From assembly GCF_947493425.1 (NCBI RefSeq), contig NZ_CANLRP010000073.1, forward strand, positions 1-39,633: a stretch of 39,633 nt of DNA, read 5' to 3'. Below the pieces are notes generated by a model. It had not been told where the DNA came from. It worked only from the letters and a program-made list of their open reading frames with translations, and ran no database searches. The number at the start of each line of letters is the position of its first letter. Position 1 is the first letter of the stretch. The translations under genes were made by a program, and so were the position numbers. Of this stretch, positions 9,352 through 17,868 are shown piece by piece. This DNA comes from an uncultured Microscilla sp. Lineage in GTDB: Bacteria > Bacteroidota > Bacteroidia > Cytophagales > Microscillaceae.

Positions 9352-9497
9352 AACGCAAATCCAGGTTTCAACTCCAAATATTCTTTGCCAAAAAAGTTAA
9401 GAAAAAAATCTATAAACTGTTGATTATCAAAGTTTTTATTTTTTAAATCTTGGTACAAAACCATTGCTTGACCTCTTACTTTTGCAGTGTCAAACAT
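9352..9497 (-). pseudogene. Possible coding remnant on the minus strand
   Basis: A minus-strand frame starting with ATG at 9497 encodes about 48 residues with a natural-looking composition (MFDTAKVRGQAMVLYQDLKN, then FIDFFLNFFGKEYLELKPGF) before it runs into the 3' end of the plus-strand HTH-like gene, stopping at 9213. It may be a truncated gene start or chance. No family is recognised. Confidence 0.25.
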
Positions 9498-9634
9498 AAA
9501 GACATTGTACAGTGAACCTCTTGGAAAAAACAGGTAAAACAGTGTTAAACACTTAATTATTTTTTAGCACTATTTATCTATAAAAACAATGAAGGTTAAT
9601 CATTCCAAACAAAACCAGATTTAATATTTCACTT

Positions 9635-11005
9635 ATGAAACGACAGTTATCACTCCTCTTAGCAATGGCATGCTTTTGCATAGCTGGCTATGCTCAAACT
9701 AATGGTAGTTTTGAGAATCTTACAGGAACCAACCACGGTTTTGCTTTTTCAGCAGGGCAAGTAGTTGGCTGGAAACAATCGCATGGAACACCCAGCATTA
9801 CAGGTGGAGCACCTGGTCAGGGAAACCGTTCGGCTTGGATGTGGTCTTACTCTGGCAAAGGCGAGGGTATTGTTCAAGCATATAGCTTCGCGGCGGGGCG
9901 TACTTATACCGTAAGTTTTTGGGTAAGAACCAATAATCCTGACGGACAGTTTTATGTAAAGGCTGCTAATGGTGTGCCTAATGGAACCTCTAGCAGTATA
10001 CCATCGGTAAGTAGTCAAAAAACGATCTATAGCGCAGGGTTGGTTTTTCCAAACTGGACCAAAAGAACCATTACATTTACAGCTACCAGCAACTACTCTC
10101 AGTTGTGGATTTACCCTCAGCTTAATAGTTATCCAAACAATGGGCAAGCAGAGTTGATGATAGATGGAATCAGTATTTCTACGTGCACTCCTGTTTCTGT
10201 ATATGTACCTAACTATAGCTTTGAGAGCTTGACAGGTACTAACCATGGTTTTGCTTTTTCGGCTGGGCAAGTAACTGGCTGGAAACAATCGCACGGTACG
10301 CCAAGTATTAGTGGAGGCGCCACTGGACAAGGAAGTCGTTCGGCTTGGATGTGGTCTTACTCTGGCAAAGGCGAAGGCATTGTGACAAATGTGGGGCTTC
10401 AAAGTGGTAAAACTTATAAGATCAGATTTTGGGTAAGAACCAATAATCCTGATGGACAGTTTTATGTAAAAATTGCCAACAATGTGCCTAGTGGAACATC
10501 TACCTCATCTACTATACCATCGGTAAGTAGCCAACAAACCTTGTATGCTTCTGGCTTGAACTTATCAAACTGGACAGAGAAAACAATCACTTTTAGGGCT
10601 AATAACAACTACTCTCAACTATGGATCTACCCTCAGCTTAACAGTTACCCAAGCAATGGGCAAGCAGAGTTGATGGTAGATGGAATCAGACTTGAGACTG
10701 TTTGCAACAAAAAACCTGTGATATGGCCATTACCTATCAAAGATATTAAAGAACTAAAAGTAGCTGTCTATCCTAATCCTACTACTGAACGCATTTCGGT
10801 CGCTTTACCTACTGAAACTAAAGAAGTTACCATCACGCTTTATGATTTGATAAGTGGTAGAAAGGTGGGCACATTTAAGGCTACTCAAATAGACAACGAA
10901 TGGAGCATACCTGAGCATATCAAAGGTGGATTGTACCAAATGGTGATTACTGACGCTGAACACAACGCTACCAAATCTATGAGGTTAGTGGTAAACCGTA
11001 AGTAG
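9635..11005 (+). CDS. Type IX-secreted protein with two tandem binding-module-like repeats
   Basis: The 456-aa product begins with a Sec signal peptide (cleavage after GYAQ, about residue 21). Two closely similar domains follow, about 22-180 and 190-352, each starting near G/Y-SFE-LTGTNHGFAFSAGQV and containing GWKQSHGTP, SAWMWSYSGKGEGIV, FWVRTNNPDGQFYVK and QLWIYPQLNSYP. They look like beta-sandwich carbohydrate-binding modules (CBM4/9- or DUF642-like; inference from pattern only). The last ~80 residues, from VAVYPNPTTERISV to RLVVNRK, are a type A type IX secretion sorting domain, so the protein should be exported across the outer membrane and attached or released. No catalytic domain is seen. 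It probably binds a surface or environmental glycan, and lies in the putative regulon of the hybrid regulators. Confidence 0.85.
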   Translation: MKRQLSLLLAMACFCIAGYAQTNGSFENLTGTNHGFAFSAGQVVGWKQSHGTPSITGGAPGQGNRSAWMWSYSGKGEGIVQAYSFAAGRTYTVSFWVRTNNPDGQFYVKAANGVPNGTSSSIPSVSSQKTIYSAGLVFPNWTKRTITFTATSNYSQLWIYPQLNSYPNNGQAELMIDGISISTCTPVSVYVPNYSFESLTGTNHGFAFSAGQVTGWKQSHGTPSISGGATGQGSRSAWMWSYSGKGEGIVTNVGLQSGKTYKIRFWVRTNNPDGQFYVKIANNVPSGTSTSSTIPSVSSQQTLYASGLNLSNWTEKTITFRANNNYSQLWIYPQLNSYPSNGQAELMVDGIRLETVCNKKPVIWPLPIKDIKELKVAVYPNPTTERISVALPTETKEVTITLYDLISGRKVGTFKATQIDNEWSIPEHIKGGLYQMVITDAEHNATKSMRLVVNRK

Positions 11006-11081
11006 CAGCAAATCATTAGGTACTAATGCATAAGAATGAAGGTTCTGAAGCATTGAATTGGTAACTTTGTTATGCATTACT

Positions 11082-11125
11082 ACAACAAAACCCTGTTTAC
11101 ATAAGCAGGGTTTTGTTGTTTTTAT
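11082..11125 (+). terminator. Intrinsic terminator after the type IX secreted protein
   Basis: Perfect 14-bp stem (11082-11095 with 11106-11119), 10-base loop, T-rich tail. The rest of 11126-11340 holds the upstream part of the tandem duplication described for the next gene. Confidence 0.88.
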
Positions 11126-11340
11126 TCTATTTTAACTAATACAAAGCTTGCCTATTAGCTTCAACAAGTGACACTACACTCATTTTTCACTTGGTATTGT
11201 ACAATTTACACAACAAAATATATCGCCTTTATAGCAACTCTATAAATCAATAACACGTCTTGTAGATTTTAATCAAACCCTTACTCTAGTAAGTAATTAT
11301 AACCTTCGACATTTCAGTTTTTCAACTAATTTCACACCTT

Positions 11341-11742
11341 ATGGTTATTTATGAAAGCCCATTTTTGCAAATAGAGTTTTACGAAGAAAACAATTCATCA
11401 TTGGTTCGTTGGTCACCCAAAACTTCAGAAATGGATGAAGCGACCTATAAAACAGAAATGATGAATTACCTTCAGGCTACCCTAAAAGCTAAGCCAGACA
11501 AAAGTATAGTTGACACTCGTTCGCTCAACTTCCCCATCTCGCCAGAGCTACAAACCTGGACTAATGTCACTTGCTTCCCTCCATTGTTAGATATGGGTCT
11601 AAACAAGGCCGCATTTGTGGTAAGCGCTGAATTTGTCACCCAACTCTCAGTAGAACAAACCATGGAAAGTGCAGATGATAATCCGTTCAACACTCGATAC
11701 TTTGACAATTTTGAAGAAGCTAAAATTTGGCTCTTATCTTAG
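11341..11742 (+). CDS. Small cytosolic protein, tandem paralogue 1 (133 aa)
   Basis: No signal peptide or membrane helix. The order of predicted elements (two beta strands at the start, helix around TYKTEMMNYLQATLK, strand with SIVDTR, helix, strand KAAFVVS, helix, and a final EEAKIWLL helix) is reminiscent of small alpha/beta STAS/SpoIIAA-like folds, but this is a shape resemblance only and I cannot name the family. Conserved blocks shared with the next gene include NFPISPELQ-WTN, FPPLL and EFVTQLS-EQT. It is about three quarters identical to the 134-aa protein at 12114-12518. The upstream 150 bp are duplicated too, so the repeated unit is about 770 bp including the promoter region. Confidence 0.85.
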   Translation: MVIYESPFLQIEFYEENNSSLVRWSPKTSEMDEATYKTEMMNYLQATLKAKPDKSIVDTRSLNFPISPELQTWTNVTCFPPLLDMGLNKAAFVVSAEFVTQLSVEQTMESADDNPFNTRYFDNFEEAKIWLLS

Positions 11743-12113
11743 TTTCAAGGGCTCCAGTCTGAGTCATTTCCTATTCGACAGTAGGGTATAGTATGCATTA
11801 CGGGCAGGCTTATTTTCTTATATTTTTTCTAGTCCAGTCTGATCGCCTTCCTTATCAGATGATAGTTTTTTTGGTTTACAACAAAGTACAAAGAAAGCCA
11901 CAGACAAGTGCTACACAGCTAAAAACTTCTATCTGCTTTCCCAGAACTGTTTGTTACTATACAATGCAAATACCAAAATATCACAAAACACTTCGCTTTT
12001 ACAGCAACCCTATAAGTCAACAATACGTTTTTCTAAAACAAAATCTTATTACTTACCCTCTTCATGAATAAGGTTAATCCTTAAAAATCAGTTTTCACCT
12101 AATTTCATCCCTT

Positions 12114-12518
12114 ATGATTATTTATGAAAGTCAATTCATACAAATAGAATTTTTCAAAAAAAGTAATTCATCACTGGTCACTTGGTCATCTAAGTCTATA
12201 GATATGGATGAAAACATCTATAAAACAGAGATGATGAACTACCTTCAGGCTACATTGAAAGCTAAACCAGATCGAAGTATTATTGACACTCGCCTGCTTA
12301 ACTTTCCAATTTCTCCTGAGCTCCAAGCCTGGACTAATGAGACATTCTTCCCTCCATTATTAGGCATTGGTTTGACAAAAGCTGCGTTTTTGGTCAGTAC
12401 AGAGTTTGTTACCCAGCTTTCGATAGAACAAACCGTAGAAGATGCTGAAGATAATCTGTTCACTACCCGGTATTTTGATAATTTAGAAGAAGCTAAAAGT
12501 TGGCTCTTAGCCTTGTAA
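12114..12518 (+). CDS. Small cytosolic protein, tandem paralogue 2 (134 aa)
   Basis: Second copy of the 11341-11742 gene, same strand. Substitutions are spread evenly and mostly conservative (V/I, D/E, K/R), as for two genes both under selection and not one decaying copy. The leader region 11938-12113 aligns with 11178-11340, including a run ending in TAATTTCA-CCTTATG at the start codon, which fixes the start of both genes. The 371 bp between the genes hold only this duplicated leader; a 92-aa frame there (11793-12071) overlaps the leader and is not credible. A strong terminator follows. Confidence 0.85.
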   Translation: MIIYESQFIQIEFFKKSNSSLVTWSSKSIDMDENIYKTEMMNYLQATLKAKPDRSIIDTRLLNFPISPELQAWTNETFFPPLLGIGLTKAAFLVSTEFVTQLSIEQTVEDAEDNLFTTRYFDNLEEAKSWLLAL

Positions 12519-12523
12519 GCTCC

Positions 12524-12573
12524 AAAACAGGCAAATAATACTACATATAGTAGGTGTTATTTGCCTGTTTTTA
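12524..12573 (+). terminator. Intrinsic terminator after the tandem pair
   Basis: 15-bp perfect stem (12524-12538 with 12557-12571), with a smaller hairpin TACTA/TAGTA inside the loop and a T tail. Confidence 0.88.
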
Positions 12574-12640
12574 TTCATTAAGTATACAGTACTGCCTACT
12601 GCTATTTAGCCAACCATCAAGTCTAACACTTTCACCACTA

Positions 12641-12825
12641 AGTAACGTGTTCAAAATAAGTTTCTGTTTTTTAGGGCAAATACGCACGACTGACTGAGGC
12701 ATTTTTTGCGCTCGTAGCAGCGCTACGGGCAATAAAAACTTACAGTCCCGGCGGAACTGCCGGGGTAACGAAAGGCAGTAAAGCGGATTTATTCTAAACC
12801 GGACAGTTATTGCGAACACGTTACT
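12641..12825. repeat. MITE-like element with ends AGTAACGTGTTC
   Basis: Terminal inverted repeats at 12641-12659 and 12807-12825 (12 exact bases, AGTAACGTGTTC, then AATAA after two mismatches). Inside are a GC-rich hairpin CCCGGC/GCCGGG (about 12747-12765) and a 43-bp block at 12696-12738 that is nearly identical to 17927-17970, including a CGTAG-CAGCG-CTACG inverted repeat. No transposase is present. Confidence 0.6.
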
Positions 12826-12857
12826 AAATACTCAACCCATTAGCTTCAAAGAGCCCT

Positions 12858-12899
12858 GAATCAAGTTCGGTTTACAACTCTGAACTTGATTTAGAGAGT
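12858..12899. repeat. Hairpin repeat GAATCAAGTTCGG..., copy 1
   Basis: Inverted repeat AATCAAGTTC (12859-12868) with GAACTTGATT (12882-12891). About 40 bases align with the minus strand at 32565-32606. It lies in the 623-bp gap 12519-13141 upstream of hybrid regulator 2, which otherwise holds a terminator, a MITE-like element and no gene. Confidence 0.6.
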
Positions 12900-13141
12900 T
12901 TTGCATAAACTCGCCAAAGCTTGGTTTGACGTATCTAATCTAAAAACTCATCATAAAACCTCCTGTAAACGACCGCTTTAAACAAGCTCTAAAAGGGTTT
13001 TAAAGCTGAAACAGCAAAAGTTCAAGAAAAACCACTAGTGTTATTTATTGGGCAACAATAGGTATACATGCCTTGTTGAATGTAGTTATTTTGAATAACT
13101 TTATCTATCAAGTAAAACTACTCCTATTTACTACTTCTTTG

Positions 13142-16100
13142 ATGAGAATTACTGTAACTATAGCTTTATTATCAATCCTTTTACTGAGCAGCTGTGGGGT
13201 ATTTGCCCAGCTCCGGTTCAGCTTAAAGCACTATACAACTGACAACGGGTTGCCCCATAACATAGGCTATGGGCTACTGCAAGACCGTAAGGGGTATATT
13301 TGGATTGGTACTGATGATGGCTTGGCTCGGTTTGACGGAAAGAATTTTAAAGTCTATCATACCTCTGATGGGCTGTTGAGCAATTATATCATTGATATAA
13401 TAGAAGATCACCAAGGAGTACTGTGGTTGGGTAGTTGGAAAGGCGGGGTTAACTGTATAAAGGACGATTCGGTATTTACGCCAACGGTTGACAAACCTAT
13501 GTTTAGGGTAGCCTATATTGCCAAGGATAAAAATCAATTGTTTTTATCAGATTTAGGTAATACAGTACATCATTACACTCTCAACAAAAACCAATGGCTC
13601 AATCGTCCTTCTGGCTTGGTTTACCTTACTCAAGACACTACTCTTACATATTCGCAAAAGAAACAAACTAAAAAACTGATCAATGTACTCAATGTGCAAA
13701 TACACTTGGCAAATGACGGCACAACCTTATTTTTTGGCAAATTCCCTGGAGTTTGGCAATACCAAAACGATCACACTTTTACTCCTTTTTGCCGCAACAT
13801 TATTCGCCATGACTCTATTACTCACCTTTCGCAGGATACCCAAGGAAGGTACTGGTTGGGTACTCAAGGCAAAATACTGATAATTGATGCCCAAAAGCAA
13901 TTGGATAAAACATATCATAATTTGCCCAATGAAAGTATTTATAGTATAAAAGTAGCCTCTTCGGGCGTGATTTACTTTCTCACTAACTACCACAAATTTA
14001 GTCATCGAGGGTTTTATAGCTACAACCCAACTACCCAAGAACTAACTGATTTAAAAAAAGACCTCAAGCTCAAAACAACCCCTGTTGCGATAGAAATAGA
14101 CAAAGAAGATAATTTATGGCTCACTACCAATGGTGATGGGGTGTATTGTATTAGTCCTTCATTGTTTCAACACTATGATCAACGAGATGGCTTACCCAAT
14201 GTGTTTGTCAGAGATATAAAAGAAGATAGTACTGGTAACATATACGTAGGTACTATTGATGGTTTGGTACGCTACCAAAACGGGAAGTTTGTCAATCAAC
14301 AAGTGTTTGATCATTCGTCTCGCTATCAAGTGCTTAGAATGTTTTTAGATCGCCGTCATAATGTTTTGACATCGGTGGCTCCTTCAGAGTTGAATACTTC
14401 CAATAACATATTTTTGTATAAAGTAGCCCACCAAACATCAACAAAACTCTACAATGCCTCTTTTTATAACCCATCGTATGTAGACCAACAAAATCGTATC
14501 TGGAGCTTTACTAACAAAAGTATTTTTTGGTATCCTTACCCAGCAAAATCACCATTCAAAGTACCTTATTTTTATTTTAAAAAAGGATTGATAGTTTCAC
14601 AAATATTTGAGTATGAGGGGAAGCACTGGCTTGCATCTAACCAAGGTCTATTGGCTTTTGATACGAATGAGTATCCAGATTTACGTTTTTCAGATACTAT
14701 CAATACCAGCCAAGGCTTGATTAGTAATGCTATAAATGTAGTAAAAAAAACTCCTGATGGAACACTATGGATAGGCACCAAAGCAGGGTTATGCCGCCTT
14801 AAAAATGGGCAAATCACTTGTTTTACTCAAGCAAATGATGGGCTTGTCCATGATAATTGTACCAGTCTGGAGCTCGACCAACACAACCGTTTGTGGATAG
14901 GCACACAGAAGGGCTTATCTTGTTTCGACGGAAAGAGTTTTGTTAATTATAACCATAAAACCGGGTTGATTGCCTCTGACATTAACTGCTTATTTGCTGA
15001 TAGTCGGCAACAGCTTTGGGTAGGTACAAGTAAAGGAATATCGGTATTAAATATTCGTTCATCACTTCAAGAAATCTCTCCTCCAAAGGTATACATCGAT
15101 GAACTACTATTGAACGGTGTTCACCAACATATTCAATCTACACTAAGGTTTAACTATCCATCTAACCTAAAAATCTATTTTAATACGTTGAGTTATACCT
15201 ACCCTGAAGGCATAAGGTATCAATATCGTTTAAATAAGGGGGCTTGGAAAAACACCACCCAGCAAGTAATAGAATACAATGCCTTTGAACAAGGAAATTA
15301 TATGTTTGAAATAAGAGCTAAAAAGTTTAACAGTGGCTGGTCACCGCCCAAAACTATTTTGCTCATTGTACGCCCCCCTATGTGGCTTACCTGGTGGGCA
15401 ATCAGCTTGTACATTATAGCAGGATTATTTATGATGTGGGGAATGATCAAGTGGCGATCGACCGCACTGATAAAAGAAAAACTAAAACTAGAGCAAATAG
15501 TAGTACAACGCACCTATGAACTTGCCCAGCAAAAAGAAGAAATTGCTTCACAAGCCGAAAAACTCAAAGTATTGAATCAAGTACAATCTAACTTTTTTTC
15601 TGGCATCTCGCACGAGTTAAGAACCCCACTCACGCTTATTGTAGAGCCTGCCGAAAAGCTACTACAATATAACCAAGAAGAGCCTGGTAAAAGGTATACA
15701 CAAACTATACTTGGCAATGCCCAACGCTTGCTCAGACTTATCAATCAGTTGATGGATTTCTCGAAATTGGAAAGCGGTAAAATGACCTTGCAACTCAGTA
15801 CCAATAGTTTATACCAGTTGTTGGTAGAGGCAATAGCATCGTTTGAACTACTTGCCCAGCAAAAAAATATTGTGATTAAGCTCACTGCGTCAAATCAGGC
15901 TTTGTATTATCAGTTTGATCATGATAAGATCGAGAAAGTAGTTTTTAATTTAATTAGCAATGCCCTAAAGTTTACCCCAGCCCAAGGGAACATAGAAGTG
16001 TGTTTATGGCAAAACCTCGATGGAATAAACATATCAGTGACTGACACAGGCATTGGTATTGCCCCTGCAGATTTGCCTTTTGTTTTCGATCGTTTTTACC

Positions 16101-17146
16101 AAGTAGACGGTTCTAATACCAAAAACTATCCAGGTACAGGCATTGGGTTGGCGTTGGTCAAAGAACTGGTAGAACTACACGAAGGCAGCATTGAGGTAAA
16201 AAGCCAAGAAAATAAAGGAAGTACTTTTGTAGTAAAGCTCCCATTTACTCCAGTTAGTGCCAATGAGGGCACCTCAGCAATTACTCAGGCGTCAATATAT
16301 GGTACAACAATGGGGGCAACACAGCCACAAAATAGCTCAATTGAACAAAATAACCAATCCGCCAATGCTACTGACCTGCCTACAGTATTGGTCACAGAAG
16401 ATAATTCTGAGTTACGCCAATTTATTGCATCTGAACTCATAGGTACTTATCGAGTAATAGAAGCCACCAACGGGGCAGAAGGCATTGAACAGGCAATCAA
16501 GCAATTGCCTGACTTGGTTATTACTGATATTATGATGCCTCAAACAGATGGTTTTGAACTGGTAAATACCCTCAGAAAAAACCCTGCTACAAGCCATATT
16601 CCTATCATTATTTTATCGGCTAAAGCCTCTCCCGAAAGCAAGCTCAAAGGGCTGGAAATTGGGAGCGATGACTACCTTACCAAACCATTTAGCTCAAAAG
16701 AACTCTTGCTAAAGGTAAGAAACATTATCAACAGAAAAGAAAAATTATGGCAGGTATTTCAACAAAGCTTGACTACGCCTGACCTACCCATTGAACCCTC
16801 GCAGGTAACTGCTACTTCTATGGATGAGGCATTGCTAAAAAAGGCAATCGAAATAGTAGAGGTTCACCTTAGTAATACCGCCTTTGATGTTACGCTTTTT
16901 TGCCAGGAAATGGGCATGAGTCGCTCTAGTTTGCACCAAAAGCTCAAGGCTTTGACCAATATGTCTACTACCGAGTTTATCAGAAGCATTCGGCTCAAAA
17001 GAGCGGCCTCATTGATTCAACAACAAAGTGGGCGGATAGAAGAGATTGCATTTCAGGCAGGCTTCAATGATGTATCTTATTTTAACCGTTGTTTTAAAAA
17101 ACAATTTGGGATGACACCAAAAAAATATCAGCAATCAAATACATAA
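13142..17146 (+). CDS. Hybrid two-component system regulator (propeller-HK-REC-AraC), copy 2
   Basis: Paralogue of the protein at 4546-8562 with the same domain order and nearly the same length (1334 aa against 1338). It has a signal peptide, periplasmic propeller with repeated WIGT/WLGS motifs, Y_Y_Y domain, one membrane helix near 749-771, HisKA with His824 in SHELRTP, HATPase with DTGIGIA and GTGIGL, receiver with phospho-Asp1129, and a C-terminal AraC HTH. The kinase core, receiver and HTH are much closer between the two than the central propeller, which fits different ligands but similar DNA targets. An upstream TTG at 13073 would put 23 residues before the signal peptide; the ATG at 13142 is preferred. 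The signal peptide contains LLSSC, a lipobox-like sequence, but cleavage at FAQ seems more likely for a membrane-spanning kinase. Confidence 0.95.
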   Translation: MRITVTIALLSILLLSSCGVFAQLRFSLKHYTTDNGLPHNIGYGLLQDRKGYIWIGTDDGLARFDGKNFKVYHTSDGLLSNYIIDIIEDHQGVLWLGSWKGGVNCIKDDSVFTPTVDKPMFRVAYIAKDKNQLFLSDLGNTVHHYTLNKNQWLNRPSGLVYLTQDTTLTYSQKKQTKKLINVLNVQIHLANDGTTLFFGKFPGVWQYQNDHTFTPFCRNIIRHDSITHLSQDTQGRYWLGTQGKILIIDAQKQLDKTYHNLPNESIYSIKVASSGVIYFLTNYHKFSHRGFYSYNPTTQELTDLKKDLKLKTTPVAIEIDKEDNLWLTTNGDGVYCISPSLFQHYDQRDGLPNVFVRDIKEDSTGNIYVGTIDGLVRYQNGKFVNQQVFDHSSRYQVLRMFLDRRHNVLTSVAPSELNTSNNIFLYKVAHQTSTKLYNASFYNPSYVDQQNRIWSFTNKSIFWYPYPAKSPFKVPYFYFKKGLIVSQIFEYEGKHWLASNQGLLAFDTNEYPDLRFSDTINTSQGLISNAINVVKKTPDGTLWIGTKAGLCRLKNGQITCFTQANDGLVHDNCTSLELDQHNRLWIGTQKGLSCFDGKSFVNYNHKTGLIASDINCLFADSRQQLWVGTSKGISVLNIRSSLQEISPPKVYIDELLLNGVHQHIQSTLRFNYPSNLKIYFNTLSYTYPEGIRYQYRLNKGAWKNTTQQVIEYNAFEQGNYMFEIRAKKFNSGWSPPKTILLIVRPPMWLTWWAISLYIIAGLFMMWGMIKWRSTALIKEKLKLEQIVVQRTYELAQQKEEIASQAEKLKVLNQVQSNFFSGISHELRTPLTLIVEPAEKLLQYNQEEPGKRYTQTILGNAQRLLRLINQLMDFSKLESGKMTLQLSTNSLYQLLVEAIASFELLAQQKNIVIKLTASNQALYYQFDHDKIEKVVFNLISNALKFTPAQGNIEVCLWQNLDGINISVTDTGIGIAPADLPFVFDRFYQVDGSNTKNYPGTGIGLALVKELVELHEGSIEVKSQENKGSTFVVKLPFTPVSANEGTSAITQASIYGTTMGATQPQNSSIEQNNQSANATDLPTVLVTEDNSELRQFIASELIGTYRVIEATNGAEGIEQAIKQLPDLVITDIMMPQTDGFELVNTLRKNPATSHIPIIILSAKASPESKLKGLEIGSDDYLTKPFSSKELLLKVRNIINRKEKLWQVFQQSLTTPDLPIEPSQVTATSMDEALLKKAIEIVEVHLSNTAFDVTLFCQEMGMSRSSLHQKLKALTNMSTTEFIRSIRLKRAASLIQQQSGRIEEIAFQAGFNDVSYFNRCFKKQFGMTPKKYQQSNT

Positions 17147-17200
17147 AACACTTATTAACAAACACTTACAAAAATCTACACATATATTCAATTTTTCTGT

Positions 17201-17245
17201 ACATACGTCCAAGTCTCCCCGCTTTTTTTCCTCTTCCTTTGCATC
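17201..17245 (+). promoter_or_regulatory. Conserved bipartite element / putative regulated promoter, copy 2
   Basis: Same ACATACGTCCAAGT...TCCC block and CTTCCTTTGCATC block as at 8650-8694, with the same 33-bp offset. It starts 55 bp after the stop of hybrid regulator 2 and about 140 bp before the start of a lipoprotein gene, a suitable place for that gene's promoter. Confidence 0.6.
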
Positions 17246-17339
17246 GCTAACCTACTGAGGCCACAGTCATAACTTATAGTGCTTCAGGTATTAGTGCTGA
17301 ATTATTTAACATTTACTAACAAACAAAACATAATTCATT

Positions 17340-17792
17340 ATGCAATTTTTCAAAAAATACTTATTGGTTTTTGCGTGTGCTGCACTTGCTTTGGTGTCGT
17401 GTAATACTGAAGAAGTACAACCCACCCCCCAAAATAATACACCTGATGCGATAAGCAGCCGTGTAACGGATGATATACTACAAGCTGGAGACGTTGTAAG
17501 CCCAAGCATGAACAATGGAACCATTACTTATAGCTACCAAGTAGAGGGCAACTCTAACACCAGCAGAACCTGGATTAAGGTAGATGGTTTTGCTGAAGGT
17601 TGTTCTTGCAGCAGCGACTGCCCAAGGTTAATAATTAAAGATAGAAATAATAACACCATATTGGATACTAACTGCCAACCTCTTACTAAGTATGTACGAG
17701 TACCTGGCAACTATTTTTCTGTGACAATATACGACCCAAGCTGGATGACAGCAAATGGCTCTGATGTCAATATTGAGATTCAAAATTGGTAG
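17340..17792 (+). CDS. Small lipoprotein, paralogue 1 (150 aa)
   Basis: Lipoprotein signal peptide with lipobox LVSC and lipid cysteine at residue 21. The residues that follow (NTEE) resemble the acidic lipoprotein export signal that sends Bacteroidota lipoproteins to the cell surface, so it may be surface-exposed. The mature part is beta-rich with a Cys cluster (CSCSSDCP) and a motif SRTW-KVDGF...RLIIKD...VRVPGNYFSVTI. It shares this pattern with the lipoprotein at 18046-18570. Family and function are unknown. It is the first gene after hybrid regulator 2 and lies just behind the conserved promoter-like element, so it is the best candidate target of that regulator. Terminator follows. Confidence 0.82.
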   Translation: MQFFKKYLLVFACAALALVSCNTEEVQPTPQNNTPDAISSRVTDDILQAGDVVSPSMNNGTITYSYQVEGNSNTSRTWIKVDGFAEGCSCSSDCPRLIIKDRNNNTILDTNCQPLTKYVRVPGNYFSVTIYDPSWMTANGSDVNIEIQNW

Positions 17793-17805
17793 TGATATGC
17801 CACCC

Positions 17806-17846
17806 AAAACCCCATAAGACTTGATGCTTAGGGGTTTTTATATTTT
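17806..17846 (+). terminator. Intrinsic terminator after lipoprotein 1
   Basis: AAAACCCC (17806-17813) pairs with GGGGTTTT (17831-17838), the stem extended by TAAG/CTTA with a bulge, then a T-rich tail. Confidence 0.78.
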
Positions 17847-17868
17847 TTAATTGATAAACAAAACGTAA

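Noticed and set aside
9749..10402. 217-codon open frame on the minus strand
   Set aside because: It lies fully inside the type IX secreted protein and is open because of that gene's codon pattern and internal duplication; its translation is rich in Arg/Ser/Thr with no recognisable features.
11793..12071. 92-codon frame between the tandem small proteins
   Set aside because: It covers the duplicated leader that has a counterpart before the first gene, where no matching frame exists.
12571..12819. 82-codon minus-strand frame
   Set aside because: It lies within the MITE-like element and terminator; the product is Arg/Leu-rich and not protein-like.
13073..13141. Upstream TTG start for hybrid regulator 2
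   Set aside because: It would bury the signal peptide 23 residues inside the protein; the ATG at 13142 gives a normal export signal.
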